Origin: JAAYEA01 sp012689325
GTDB lineage: Bacteria; Chloroflexota; Anaerolineae; JAAYEA01
Direction: 5' to 3'
DNA length: 45,503 bases
Assembly: GCA_036841525.1 (NCBI GenBank)
Contig: DAITVZ010000038.1
Span: forward strand, 1 to 45,503
This document shows, in pieces, positions 23,831 through 31,981 of this stretch (positions are counted from its first letter, which is position 1; each line of letters begins with the position of its first letter). Below the pieces are notes generated by a model. That model saw only the letters and a program-made list of their open reading frames with translations. It was not told the DNA's origin and ran no database searches. The position numbers and the translations under genes are program-made.

Positions 23831-24985
23831 CTACGAATACTGCCCGTATTGGTGGGCGGTCTCGAAATAGGCCCGGACGTTCTCCAACGGCGTGCCGTCG
23901 CGGATTGAGTCGCTGGTGCCCAGGATGAACCCGCCTCCCGGCGCGGCCACCTCCAGCGCATAGCGCACCGCGCGCACCACGTCGTCCACCGTGCCCATCT
24001 TGATGACGTACAGCAGGTCGACATAACCTTTCAGGCAGACCTTGTCGCCATAGAGCCGCTTGGCTTCGGCCAGGTCCACGTCGCCCACGGGCGGCGGGGT
24101 GAGGGTCTCGATGACGTCGGCGCCCCCCGCCACATAGTCGCCGATGGTGCGCATCATCTTGCCGTCATCATAGACGTGATAGATGCCGCCATAGCGGTGG
24201 ATCAGGTCGGCGTACTGCTTCATCAGCGGCACAAAGACCTCGCGAAAGATGGCGGGCGACCATCCGGCGCTGAGCGAGCCATAGTACCAGCAGCCAAAGA
24301 TGGCCTTGGCGCCCTGCTCCAGTACGGCTTTGAGCGAGGCCAGCGCGAACTCGTGAAAAAAGGCGAACTGGCGGTCAAAGAAGGGGCGGTCCAGGTAATA
24401 GTCCATCATGAGCTGATTCATGCCGCGGGCATTCCCCAAAAAGTGGTCCAGCGGCGGGTACATGCTCACCTCGGGAAAGCCCAGATCGCCCATGGCCTGA
24501 TCGATTTCGTGGAACTCGGAGAGGGTCTCCGTCCCCGGAGCGGGCATGATGTAGCGCAGTTTGTCCAGGTCGCCAGGCTCTTTCAGGAGATGCTCGTGCT
24601 GGACGGGGCTGGGCGAGATGCCGTACTCCCGCCCGCCGGGGGCCAGGAAGGTGACGTCCGAGAGCGGCCCCGCGGGCGTCTCGAAGGTTCGCCGCACGGT
24701 GACGCCGCCGTCCTGCTCCTCCACCTGCTGGACGATCTTGACTTCCGGCGGCACGTGGCGATAGGCGAGCTGCGGGTGAAAGATGAAAGCCGGCGCTACA
24801 TTGCCCACGGGCAGGCAGAGGTCAAAGCCGAACTCCTTGGCGGCCTTGACGTGGTGCAGCCAGGAGCTGCCTCCATAGTAGGAGCTCAGCCAGGAGCCGA
24901 TGCGCGGCGAGATAGGCACTCGGTCGGGGACCTCGCGGCGCATGGCGGCGAGCAGGCGTTGACGTCCAGTCATTGCGGCGGTCAT
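23831..24985 (-). CDS. Uroporphyrinogen decarboxylase-family protein 2
   Basis: A 384-aa TIM-barrel protein. The opening GRQRLLAAMRREVPDRVP is typical of the URO-D family. The centre has IYHVYDDGKMMRTIGDYVAG, where the HxC of methyltransferases is HVY, and the end has GGFILGTSDSIRDGTP, lacking the distal Cys. It is therefore neither a clear heme enzyme nor a clear zinc methyltransferase. It shares only the family with paralogue 1. The ATG at 24985 follows AAGGAGG. It lies 127 bp after the stop of the sensor kinase gene. Role in the catabolic block is inferred from context only. Confidence 0.82.
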   Translation of the reverse strand: MTAAMTGRQRLLAAMRREVPDRVPISPRIGSWLSSYYGGSSWLHHVKAAKEFGFDLCLPVGNVAPAFIFHPQLAYRHVPPEVKIVQQVEEQDGGVTVRRTFETPAGPLSDVTFLAPGGREYGISPSPVQHEHLLKEPGDLDKLRYIMPAPGTETLSEFHEIDQAMGDLGFPEVSMYPPLDHFLGNARGMNQLMMDYYLDRPFFDRQFAFFHEFALASLKAVLEQGAKAIFGCWYYGSLSAGWSPAIFREVFVPLMKQYADLIHRYGGIYHVYDDGKMMRTIGDYVAGGADVIETLTPPPVGDVDLAEAKRLYGDKVCLKGYVDLLYVIKMGTVDDVVRAVRYALEVAAPGGGFILGTSDSIRDGTPLENVRAYFETAHQYGQYS

Positions 24986-25112
24986 GGGTGTAATCCTCCT
25001 TGGCAGGGTCTGGCAGGTGGGATGGGCGCCAGCCCAGGCACTGTATTATACTCGCGGTGTCAAATCGGCGGCGGGGCCATCGCGACCTGGCTCGCGCGGG
25101 ACGCGTCCGGCC

Positions 25113-27797
25113 TTATGGGGATGGCTCATCCAGGGCCTGCCGCACCGCTTGCGCCAGCTCTAGCGGGGTGAACGGCTTGCCCAGGTAGCGCGAGACGCCC
25201 ACCGCCCTCAGGTCGCTCTGGGCCATCCCCTCGGGGTATCCGCTGATTACAAGCATGCGCGCGTGGGGATCGCGCTGGCGGAGCGCTTGATAGAGCGCGC
25301 CCGCGCCCATCTGGGGCAGGACCATGTCCGAGATCACCAGGTCGAAGCGGGCGCCTTGCGCGCACAGGTCCAGCGCCTCCTGGCCATCGCGGGCCACCAG
25401 CACCTCGTAGCCGTGCGACTGCAGGGCGCGCTGGGCCACGTTGAGCACCTGCGGCTCGTCCTCGACCAGCAGGATCGTCTCGCCGCGGCCCTGGGCCTCG
25501 GTCCCCGGGTTGGCGGGGGGAGGAGCAGGCTCCGACGTCGGGGGCTCGGCGGGCAAATAGATGGTAAAGGTGGTGCCGCGCCCCAGTTCGGTGTTCACGT
25601 CGATATGGCCTTCATGCTGGCGCACGATGCCATACACCTGGGCGAGGCCCAAGCCAGTGCCCCGGGCCAGGCCCTTGGTGGTAAAGAAGGGCTCGTACAG
25701 GTGCGCCACGGCTTCCGGTGAGAGGCCCTGGCCGGTGTCGCTGACCGAGATGCGCAGCCAGGCTCCCGCTCCCATCTCGGGGAGGGGCGGCTGGTCGCCC
25801 GGCCGCAGTCGCAGCGAAGCGACCTCGACGGAAAGCCTGCCACCCTCGGGCATGGCGTCTCGCGCGTTCAGCGCCAAGTTGGTGAGCATCTGCTGGATCT
25901 GGTCCGGGTCCACCCTGACGCGGTTGTCGCCGGGCTCGGCCTGGAGCGAGATGGCGATATTCTCGGGCAGGGTGCGCCGCCAAAAGGCCATGATCTCTTG
26001 CAGCAGGTCAGAGATGCTGACGATGCGCATGAAGCGGGTAGAGCGCCCAGCGAAATCCATCATCTGTTGCACCAGCCGGGCCCCGCGCTGGGCCTCGCTG
26101 AGGATGACGCCGATGTCCTCCTTGGCGGGCTGGTCCAGCACCGGGTTGCCGAGCAGCAACTGGCCAAAGCCCATGATCCCCGTGAGTAGGTTGTTAAAGT
26201 CATGGGCGATCCCGGCGGCGAGCTGGCCGATGGCCGCCAGGCGCTCCTGGCGGGCCACGCGCTGCTGCAGGGCCTTTTGCTCGGTGATGTCCTGGGCGGT
26301 AAAGATCACGCCCCTGGCAAGCTGGCCGGGGTGCAGCGGCGCCGAGCTGAGCCGGATCTCGATGAACGAGCCGTCCCTGCGCGCGAAGCGCGTCTCGACG
26401 CTGCCCACGCCGCGCGCGCTCACCTCGGCGTACTTGACCTCGCCGACTCGCGCGTACTCGTCATCGCTTTCGTAGAGCATCCGGGCGCTCTGACCCTGCA
26501 GCTCATCGGCCGAGTAGCCGACCATCCGCTGCAGGGTATCGTTGGTCCAGACAAAGGTCCGGTCAACCACCATGCCCATGCCGATGGGAGCCGCGCGCAG
26601 GATGCCCTCCAGGGTTGCCTGGGCTTCTTGCGCCTGAGCTTCGGCGCGGACGCGTTCCGAGATGTCCCGCAGAAAGATCAGGTCGGCTGGCTGCCCCCCG
26701 TACTCGGTGAGCCCGGCGTTGACCTCCACGTCCACCCGGTGGCCGTCGCGGTGAACCAGGGCCGAATCATAGATGGGGGGGACATCCTCGCCGCGCATGC
26801 GCCGCTCATAGAGGTCCATTACCCGGTCGCGCTCGGCCTCGGCGATCAAGGCGGCCACGGGCTGGCCAACCATCTCGTGTACCGAGAATCCGACCATGCT
26901 CGCTGCGCCGGGGTTGGAGAAACGGACGAGCCTATCCTGGACCACCACGATGCCGTCGGTCGTGCGGTCCACCACGGCGCGGTACTTGGCTTCGGAATCG
27001 CGCAGCGCGTCCTCGTTCTGCTTCAGCTCGCGCAACACCAGCTCGAAGGGGCGCCTGATGGTGGTCTCGATCACGGCCGAGTAGAGCATGGCATAGGCTG
27101 CGATCTTGAGGAGGTGGCCCAGCAGGTTGAGCCAGCTATCGACCTCGACATAGAGCGTAAAGGTCACCTCGGAGAGGACGATGGCGACGATGGTCCACGA
27201 GATGAGGCTGTAGACCCGTGGTGAGAGATGCTGGCGCTGGCGGCGCAGCAAGATGAGCACCAGCAGGAGGATGGCCGAGATGATATACTCGCTGGCCTTC
27301 TTGAAGGGCGTGAGGCCGGCGCCGGGGACATAGCAGTCGGGAAACAGGCCGGCAAAGATGCTATACAGCAGCCATGTCGTGACGGCGACATACGCGGCTA
27401 ACGTCAGGTGGAGGTGCAGCCGGCGCTGCAGGTACACGAGGCTGGCGAGCAAGGAGAAGCTCTGCAGATAGCGGGCGGCGATCCAGAGCTGAGTCGGCAG
27501 GTTGGCATCGTGGCCGGGAAAGGCTCCCAGCCCCTGGAAAGCCAGGGCATGGACCAGGTCGATGCCCGCCACAAAGAGGGTGGAGACGCCAAGAAAGAGC
27601 AGGTAGCCGTTGGATACATATCGCCGAGCGTTCCAGGCCAGGGCGAACAGTCCGCCGGCAATGACGATGCTAAAGACCTCGGCAATGCTGTGGAAGAGCA
27701 AATAGTTGCGGCTGCTGATGAGGACCAGGCCGGCCAGGGCGATGAGCCAGACTGCAATGGTCTCGTAGCGCCGCAGGGATGGGTGCTCGTCTATCAT
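25113..27797 (-). CDS. Hybrid sensor histidine kinase (MASE3-PAS-PAS-HK-REC)
   Basis: An 894-aa membrane sensor. An N-terminal MASE3-type domain with about seven membrane segments (residues 10-240) is followed by two PAS domains (about 265-385 and 395-515). The kinase core has H532 in AAGIAHDFNNLL, N-box LNARDAMPEGG, and GTGLGLAQVYGIV. A receiver domain (about 770-890) has phospho-acceptor D824 in VISDMVLP. Such hybrids feed a phosphorelay or act through the attached receiver; no separate regulator is encoded nearby. The ATG at 27797 is chosen over an in-frame GTG 24 nt upstream because GAGAGGGG precedes it. It is divergent from the zinc-ribbon operon, which it might control (inference). Confidence 0.92.
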   Translation of the reverse strand: MIDEHPSLRRYETIAVWLIALAGLVLISSRNYLLFHSIAEVFSIVIAGGLFALAWNARRYVSNGYLLFLGVSTLFVAGIDLVHALAFQGLGAFPGHDANLPTQLWIAARYLQSFSLLASLVYLQRRLHLHLTLAAYVAVTTWLLYSIFAGLFPDCYVPGAGLTPFKKASEYIISAILLLVLILLRRQRQHLSPRVYSLISWTIVAIVLSEVTFTLYVEVDSWLNLLGHLLKIAAYAMLYSAVIETTIRRPFELVLRELKQNEDALRDSEAKYRAVVDRTTDGIVVVQDRLVRFSNPGAASMVGFSVHEMVGQPVAALIAEAERDRVMDLYERRMRGEDVPPIYDSALVHRDGHRVDVEVNAGLTEYGGQPADLIFLRDISERVRAEAQAQEAQATLEGILRAAPIGMGMVVDRTFVWTNDTLQRMVGYSADELQGQSARMLYESDDEYARVGEVKYAEVSARGVGSVETRFARRDGSFIEIRLSSAPLHPGQLARGVIFTAQDITEQKALQQRVARQERLAAIGQLAAGIAHDFNNLLTGIMGFGQLLLGNPVLDQPAKEDIGVILSEAQRGARLVQQMMDFAGRSTRFMRIVSISDLLQEIMAFWRRTLPENIAISLQAEPGDNRVRVDPDQIQQMLTNLALNARDAMPEGGRLSVEVASLRLRPGDQPPLPEMGAGAWLRISVSDTGQGLSPEAVAHLYEPFFTTKGLARGTGLGLAQVYGIVRQHEGHIDVNTELGRGTTFTIYLPAEPPTSEPAPPPANPGTEAQGRGETILLVEDEPQVLNVAQRALQSHGYEVLVARDGQEALDLCAQGARFDLVISDMVLPQMGAGALYQALRQRDPHARMLVISGYPEGMAQSDLRAVGVSRYLGKPFTPLELAQAVRQALDEPSP

Positions 27798-27832
27798 CGT
27801 ACCCCTCTCCGCTTGCTCCACAATGTCGCGCG

Positions 27833-27862
27833 ATTATACTATGGATCGCACAGGGGCGTCAA
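27833..27862 (-). promoter_or_regulatory. Candidate promoter of the hybrid kinase gene
   Basis: Minus strand TTGACG (27857-27862), 18-bp spacer, TATAAT (27833-27838). The leader is short, about 30 nt. Confidence 0.65.
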
Positions 27863-27876
27863 GAACGGCGGGCGAT

Positions 27877-27905
27877 TTGGCTGTTGCATCCTACATGGCT
27901 AGAAT
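27877..27905 (+). promoter_or_regulatory. Candidate promoter of the zinc-ribbon operon
   Basis: TTGGCT (27877-27882), 17-bp spacer, TAGAAT (27900-27905). It is back to back with the kinase promoter and only 14 bp separate their -35 boxes, so one bound regulator could act on both. Confidence 0.6.
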
Positions 27906-27981
27906 GCCTGGCTGTGTGGGAGCGATGGTCCGGTCCGCCGCGGCCAACGGCCGCGGATGGGCCTTTGCACGGGAGGAGACG

Positions 27982-29058
27982 ATGACCAAGGAGACCCTGG
28001 GCTACGTCAAGTTGGAGTGGGTCTGTCCCAGTTGCGGCACGCGCAACCCCGGCCCGCAGAAGCTGTGCGCCAATTGCGGCACGGCGCAGCCTGCCGATGT
28101 GCATTTCGAGGAGGTGGCGCAGGACGAGCTTCTGACCGACGAGGCCGAGATCGCCAAAGCCAAGGCCGGGCCGGACATCCACTGCGCCTATTGCGGCACC
28201 CGCAACCCCGCTGGCTCGCTCAAATGCAGCCGGTGCGGGGCCGAACTGAAGGAGGGGACCGCCCGCGCCACCGGGCGGGTGGTCGGCAAGTACCGGACCG
28301 AGGCGGCACCGGATGTGACCTGCCCCTCATGCGGGGCGACCAACCCGGCCAACGCCGCCAAGTGCGCCAAGTGCGGCGCGCCCCTGACCGAACCGGCGGA
28401 GCAGGCCGCGCCAGCCGCCGAGCCAGCGGCCAAAAAGGCCGGCTTGCCGATGGGCTGCCTGATCATCGGCGCGCTGGCGGTGGGCGCGATCATCCTCTTT
28501 ATGATGCTGGCCACGCGCACCAAGGATGTCACCGGCGAGGTGGCGGCCACGGCCTGGAAGCGCGTCGTCGCCATCGATGCCCTGGTGCCCGTGCAGCAGC
28601 AGGGCTGGCGGGACGAGATCCCGCAGGGGGCGACGCTCGAGTCTTGCCGCGAGGAGCTGCGCTACACGCAGAAGGAGCCCGCCGCCGGGGCGATTCAGGT
28701 GTGTGGGACGCCCTACAAGGTGGATACGGGCAGCGGTTACGCCGAGGTGGTGCAGGACTGTGTCTATCAGGTGTACGATGACCGCTGCCGTTATACGGTG
28801 CTGGCCTGGACCCAGGTGGACCAGGTGGTGGCCCAGGGACAAGGGGACCAGCCCTACTGGCCGGCGGCTGTCCCGGCGGCCGGGCAGCGCCAGGGGGCGG
28901 TCACCGAGGTCTATGAGGTGGTCTTTGATAGCGATGGGGAGCGTTATACCTACCGCACCGATGACCCGGACGACTATGCCCGGTTTGCCGTCGGAAGCGA
29001 GTGGGTGCTCAGCATCAACAGCTTTGGCGACGTGACCGATGTGCAGCCCGGCCAGTAG
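27982..29058 (+). CDS. Triple zinc-ribbon membrane protein
   Basis: A 358-aa protein. Three CxxC...CxxC zinc ribbons stand in the N-terminal half: C15/C18/C29/C32, C68/C71/C82/C85 and C114/C117/C128/C131. An Ala/Pro linker leads to a single membrane segment (about 157-177). The C-terminal ~180 residues lie outside or on the other face and contain four Cys (ESCREE, VCGTP, DCVY, RCRY) that could form disulfides. The ribbons should be cytoplasmic by the positive-inside rule. Function unknown; no named family for the C-terminal domain. The ATG at 27982 follows GGGAGGAG. It heads the plus-strand run of genes. Confidence 0.8.
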   Translation: MTKETLGYVKLEWVCPSCGTRNPGPQKLCANCGTAQPADVHFEEVAQDELLTDEAEIAKAKAGPDIHCAYCGTRNPAGSLKCSRCGAELKEGTARATGRVVGKYRTEAAPDVTCPSCGATNPANAAKCAKCGAPLTEPAEQAAPAAEPAAKKAGLPMGCLIIGALAVGAIILFMMLATRTKDVTGEVAATAWKRVVAIDALVPVQQQGWRDEIPQGATLESCREELRYTQKEPAAGAIQVCGTPYKVDTGSGYAEVVQDCVYQVYDDRCRYTVLAWTQVDQVVAQGQGDQPYWPAAVPAAGQRQGAVTEVYEVVFDSDGERYTYRTDDPDDYARFAVGSEWVLSINSFGDVTDVQPGQ

Positions 29059-29089
29059 CCGTGGCGCCAAGCGCGCAGAAGGAGCAACC

Positions 29090-29698
29090 ATGAAGAACGT
29101 GCAGATCGTTGGCCTGCCGGCGGCCCTGGAGTGGGATGTCCCGCCGGTGGCCTGGACCGTGGGGGCGCCAGGAGCCCTGACCATCACCGCGGGGGCGGTG
29201 ACCGACCTCTTTAATAACCCCAACGGCGAGCCGCCCAAGCGCGATTCGGCGCGGCTCATGTTCGCGCCCGAGCCGGGGGATTTCACCCTGAGCGCCAAAG
29301 TCCACGTGGACTTTCGCTCCACGTTTGATGCCGGCGTGCTGCTCATCTGGGAGGACGTGGGCTCCTGGGGTAAGCTCTGCTTCGAGTTCTCGCCGCAGGC
29401 CGAGCCGATGATCGTGTCGGTGGTGACCCGCGGCGGGCTCTCCGACGACGGCAACGCCGTGGTGATGCCGAGCTATGATGCCTGGCTGCGGATCGCCCGG
29501 GTGGGGACGACCTTTGCGCTGCACTATGCTGCGGACGGCCAGTGGTGGCACATGGTGCGCTACTTTGCCCTGGCCCACCCGGAGCGGGTGCGCATCGGGC
29601 TCTCCTCCCAGTCCCCTACGGGGCAGGGGTGTTCCGCCACCTTTTCCGAGGTGCGCTACGAGCGCCGGACCCTGACCAACCTTCGCGACGGGTCCTAA
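29090..29698 (+). CDS. DUF1349-like concanavalin-fold protein
   Basis: A 202-aa beta-sandwich protein resembling the DUF1349/beta-xylosidase C-terminal-like family (yeast Ygr-type regulation-associated proteins). Typical strands are FTLSAKVHVDFRSTFDAGVL, WGKLCFEFSPQAEPMIVSVV and RVRIGLSSQSPTGQG. These jelly-roll domains often bind carbohydrate. There is no signal peptide. The ATG at 29090 follows AAGGAG, and the next gene begins 13 bp after the stop. Confidence 0.78.
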   Translation: MKNVQIVGLPAALEWDVPPVAWTVGAPGALTITAGAVTDLFNNPNGEPPKRDSARLMFAPEPGDFTLSAKVHVDFRSTFDAGVLLIWEDVGSWGKLCFEFSPQAEPMIVSVVTRGGLSDDGNAVVMPSYDAWLRIARVGTTFALHYAADGQWWHMVRYFALAHPERVRIGLSSQSPTGQGCSATFSEVRYERRTLTNLRDGS

Positions 29699-29711
29699 TC
29701 CAGGAGGCGAG

Positions 29712-31208
29712 ATGACCACAGAAGATACCTATGTGAGCTATGAGGCGTTCGGCGCGGTGGGCGACGGCGTGGCCGATGACCTGCCCGCGATCTGCGCCAC
29801 GCACGAGCACGCCAACGCGCACGGTCTGAGCGTCAGGAGCAGGCCGGACGCGACCTACCACCTCGGCGGCCGGGCCCTCACCGCCAAGATCGCCACCGAC
29901 ACCGACTGGAATACCTCGCGATTCATCATCGACGACACGCAGGTGGAGGACCACCGCGCACCGCTCTTTGTCGTTTGCTCGCTGCTGGCGCCGGAGCAGC
30001 TCTCCATCGACCGGCTTGTGCGCGACCAGCGGCAGGTGGCGGCGCGGCCACAGCGCGATTGCCACGTTTTTGTGGAGAACGCCAACAAGCGGATCTATAT
30101 CCGCAAGGGGCTGAATCAGAACAACGGCGTGCCCCAGCACGATGTCTTTATCCTGCGCCGGGATGGCTCGGTGGAGGGGGACATCGACTGGAACTATGAC
30201 GCCATCACCCGGATCGAGGCTCGGCCGATCGATGAGCAGCCGCTGGTGGTGCGCGGCGGCGTCTTTGGCACGCTGGCCAACCGGATGCGGCAGGACATCG
30301 GCTACAACTATTGGGCGCGAAACATCGAGATCACCCGCTCCAACACCGAGATCGCGGACGGGATCCACTATGTCGTGGGGGAGACGCAGTACGGGCATCC
30401 TTACCGCGGCTTTCTGAGCGCCAAGCAGTGCGCCAACATCACGATGCGCAACTGCTTTGCCACGGCCCACAAGATCTATTCCACCATCGGCTCGGCGGGG
30501 CTGCCGGTGAACATGGGCTCCTATGACCTGCACGCCAACGATGTGGTGAACCTGCGCCTGCTGGGCTGCCGGATGAACGGCATCCTGGACCGCACGCGTT
30601 GGGGCGTGATCGCCTCGAACCACTGCAAGAACATCCTGCTGGAGGACTGCGTCTTTTCCAGGATGGACACGCACATGGGCGTCTCGGGCACGTACACGAT
30701 CCGCCGTTGCCAGTTGGGGCACATGGGGCTGAACGCCATCGGTCGCGGCACGTTGCTGGTGGAGGATTCCACCCTCTATGGCCGTGCGATGGTCAACCTG
30801 CGCGGCGACTATGGCAGCACGTGGGAGGGCGACGTCATCATCCGCAACAGCCGCTGGATTCCCGCCTGCGGGGATCCGGTGCAGCCGCACCTCATCGGCG
30901 CGGTCAACGACGGGACGCACGATTTCGGCTATCCTTGCTCCCTGCCCCGAGAGGTGGTGATCGACGGGCTGTTCGTGGATGATAGCCATCACCCCGAGGG
31001 CTATGAGGGGATGTACCTTTTCGCCGACCCGGACGGGGCGCGCGAGCCCGGCCAAGAGCTTCCGCCTCCCGCCGAGCGCCCCTTCCCTTACCGGCCCGGC
31101 CAACAGGTGCGCGTGCGGGGGCTGACGACCGCCAGCGGCAAGCCGGCGCGGCTCTCGCCAAATGCCGAGCTGGCCAAGCGCATCGCCGTCATCGAGGAGC
31201 CGGCATGA
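29712..31208 (+). CDS. Right-handed beta-helix (pectate-lyase-fold) protein
   Basis: A 498-aa protein. The N-terminus YVSYEAFGAVGDGVADD is the hallmark of the pectate_lyase_3/polygalacturonase-like beta-helix family. The middle carries helix rungs such as ITMRNCFATA, VVNLRLLGCRMNG, NILLEDCVFS, YTIRRCQLG and VIIRNSRW. Members cleave or bind polysaccharides. No catalytic residues can be assigned with confidence, and there is no signal peptide. The ATG at 29712 follows CAGGAGG. The stop overlaps the start of the aldolase gene (ATGA), so the two are translationally coupled, linking this protein to sugar-acid breakdown. Confidence 0.8.
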   Translation: MTTEDTYVSYEAFGAVGDGVADDLPAICATHEHANAHGLSVRSRPDATYHLGGRALTAKIATDTDWNTSRFIIDDTQVEDHRAPLFVVCSLLAPEQLSIDRLVRDQRQVAARPQRDCHVFVENANKRIYIRKGLNQNNGVPQHDVFILRRDGSVEGDIDWNYDAITRIEARPIDEQPLVVRGGVFGTLANRMRQDIGYNYWARNIEITRSNTEIADGIHYVVGETQYGHPYRGFLSAKQCANITMRNCFATAHKIYSTIGSAGLPVNMGSYDLHANDVVNLRLLGCRMNGILDRTRWGVIASNHCKNILLEDCVFSRMDTHMGVSGTYTIRRCQLGHMGLNAIGRGTLLVEDSTLYGRAMVNLRGDYGSTWEGDVIIRNSRWIPACGDPVQPHLIGAVNDGTHDFGYPCSLPREVVIDGLFVDDSHHPEGYEGMYLFADPDGAREPGQELPPPAERPFPYRPGQQVRVRGLTTASGKPARLSPNAELAKRIAVIEEPA

Positions 31209-31981
31209 GAGTGAATCGCGTGCGGGAGATGCTGGCCCAGGGCCTTGTGCCGGTGGGGCATATGGTGAGCGAGTTTCCCACGCGCGGCATGGCGCGCATC
31301 CTGGAGGTGGCGGGCGCGGATTTCGCGTTGGTGGACATGGAGCACAGCGGACTGAGCGCCGCCGACGTGGCCGACCAGATGGCCTGGCTGAGGGGCACGG
31401 CGGTGGTGCCGCTGGTGCGCGTGCCGCAGGCCGAGTATCACTTTATCGCGCGGGCGCTGGACGCGGGCGCGTTGGGCGTGATGGTCCCGGACGTCAAGGA
31501 CGGCGCGCAGGCGCGGGCCATCGTGGCGGCGGCCAAGTACCCGCCGCTGGGCCAGCGCGGCCTGGTCACCGGCGGGGCCAATACGGCCTACGAGCCGATG
31601 GACGCAGCCGAATACATGGCCTGGGCCAACGAGAACACGCTGATCCTCTGCCAGATCGAGAGCCAAGAGGGATTGGACCACCTGGACGAGATCGCCGCGG
31701 CCCCTGGCGTGGACGTCTTGTGGGTGGGGCATGGCGACATGACCAAGTCGCTGGGCATCCCTGGCGACTACCGCCACCCTCGCTTTATCGCGGCGCTGCG
31801 GCAGGTGGCCGAGGCGGCCCGGCGTCATGGTCTCGCGGCGGGGGTCCAGCCCAATAGCGTCGAGCAGGCGCAGGAGTGGATGGCGCTCGGGTACAATATC
31901 ATCTCGTACAGCGCCGATGCGCGGGTGTACGGCGCGGCGGTGGCGCAGGGCATCGCCGGGGTACGCAGGATAGCGATATGA
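31205..31981 (+). CDS. HpcH/HpaI-family aldolase (paralogue 3)
   Basis: A 258-aa pyruvate aldolase-type barrel. Motifs: D44-M-E-H47-S (active-site His; Ser replaces the common Gly), LVRVPQAEYHFIARALDAGA, VMVPDVKD, metal strand LCQIESQEG and WVGHGDMTKSLG. Start and stop both overlap neighbours by 4 bp (ATGA on each side), making it the centre of a three-gene coupled set with the beta-helix protein and the C69-family hydrolase. Probable role: cleavage of a keto-deoxy sugar acid. Substrate not determined. Confidence 0.92.
   Translation: MRVNRVREMLAQGLVPVGHMVSEFPTRGMARILEVAGADFALVDMEHSGLSAADVADQMAWLRGTAVVPLVRVPQAEYHFIARALDAGALGVMVPDVKDGAQARAIVAAAKYPPLGQRGLVTGGANTAYEPMDAAEYMAWANENTLILCQIESQEGLDHLDEIAAAPGVDVLWVGHGDMTKSLGIPGDYRHPRFIAALRQVAEAARRHGLAAGVQPNSVEQAQEWMALGYNIISYSADARVYGAAVAQGIAGVRRIAI

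Noticed and set aside
25045..25050. TATAAT on the minus strand upstream of the URO-D-family gene at 24985
   Set aside because: A TTGACA lies only 7 bp before it and nothing resembling a -35 box occurs at 16-18 bp, so I did not call a promoter.
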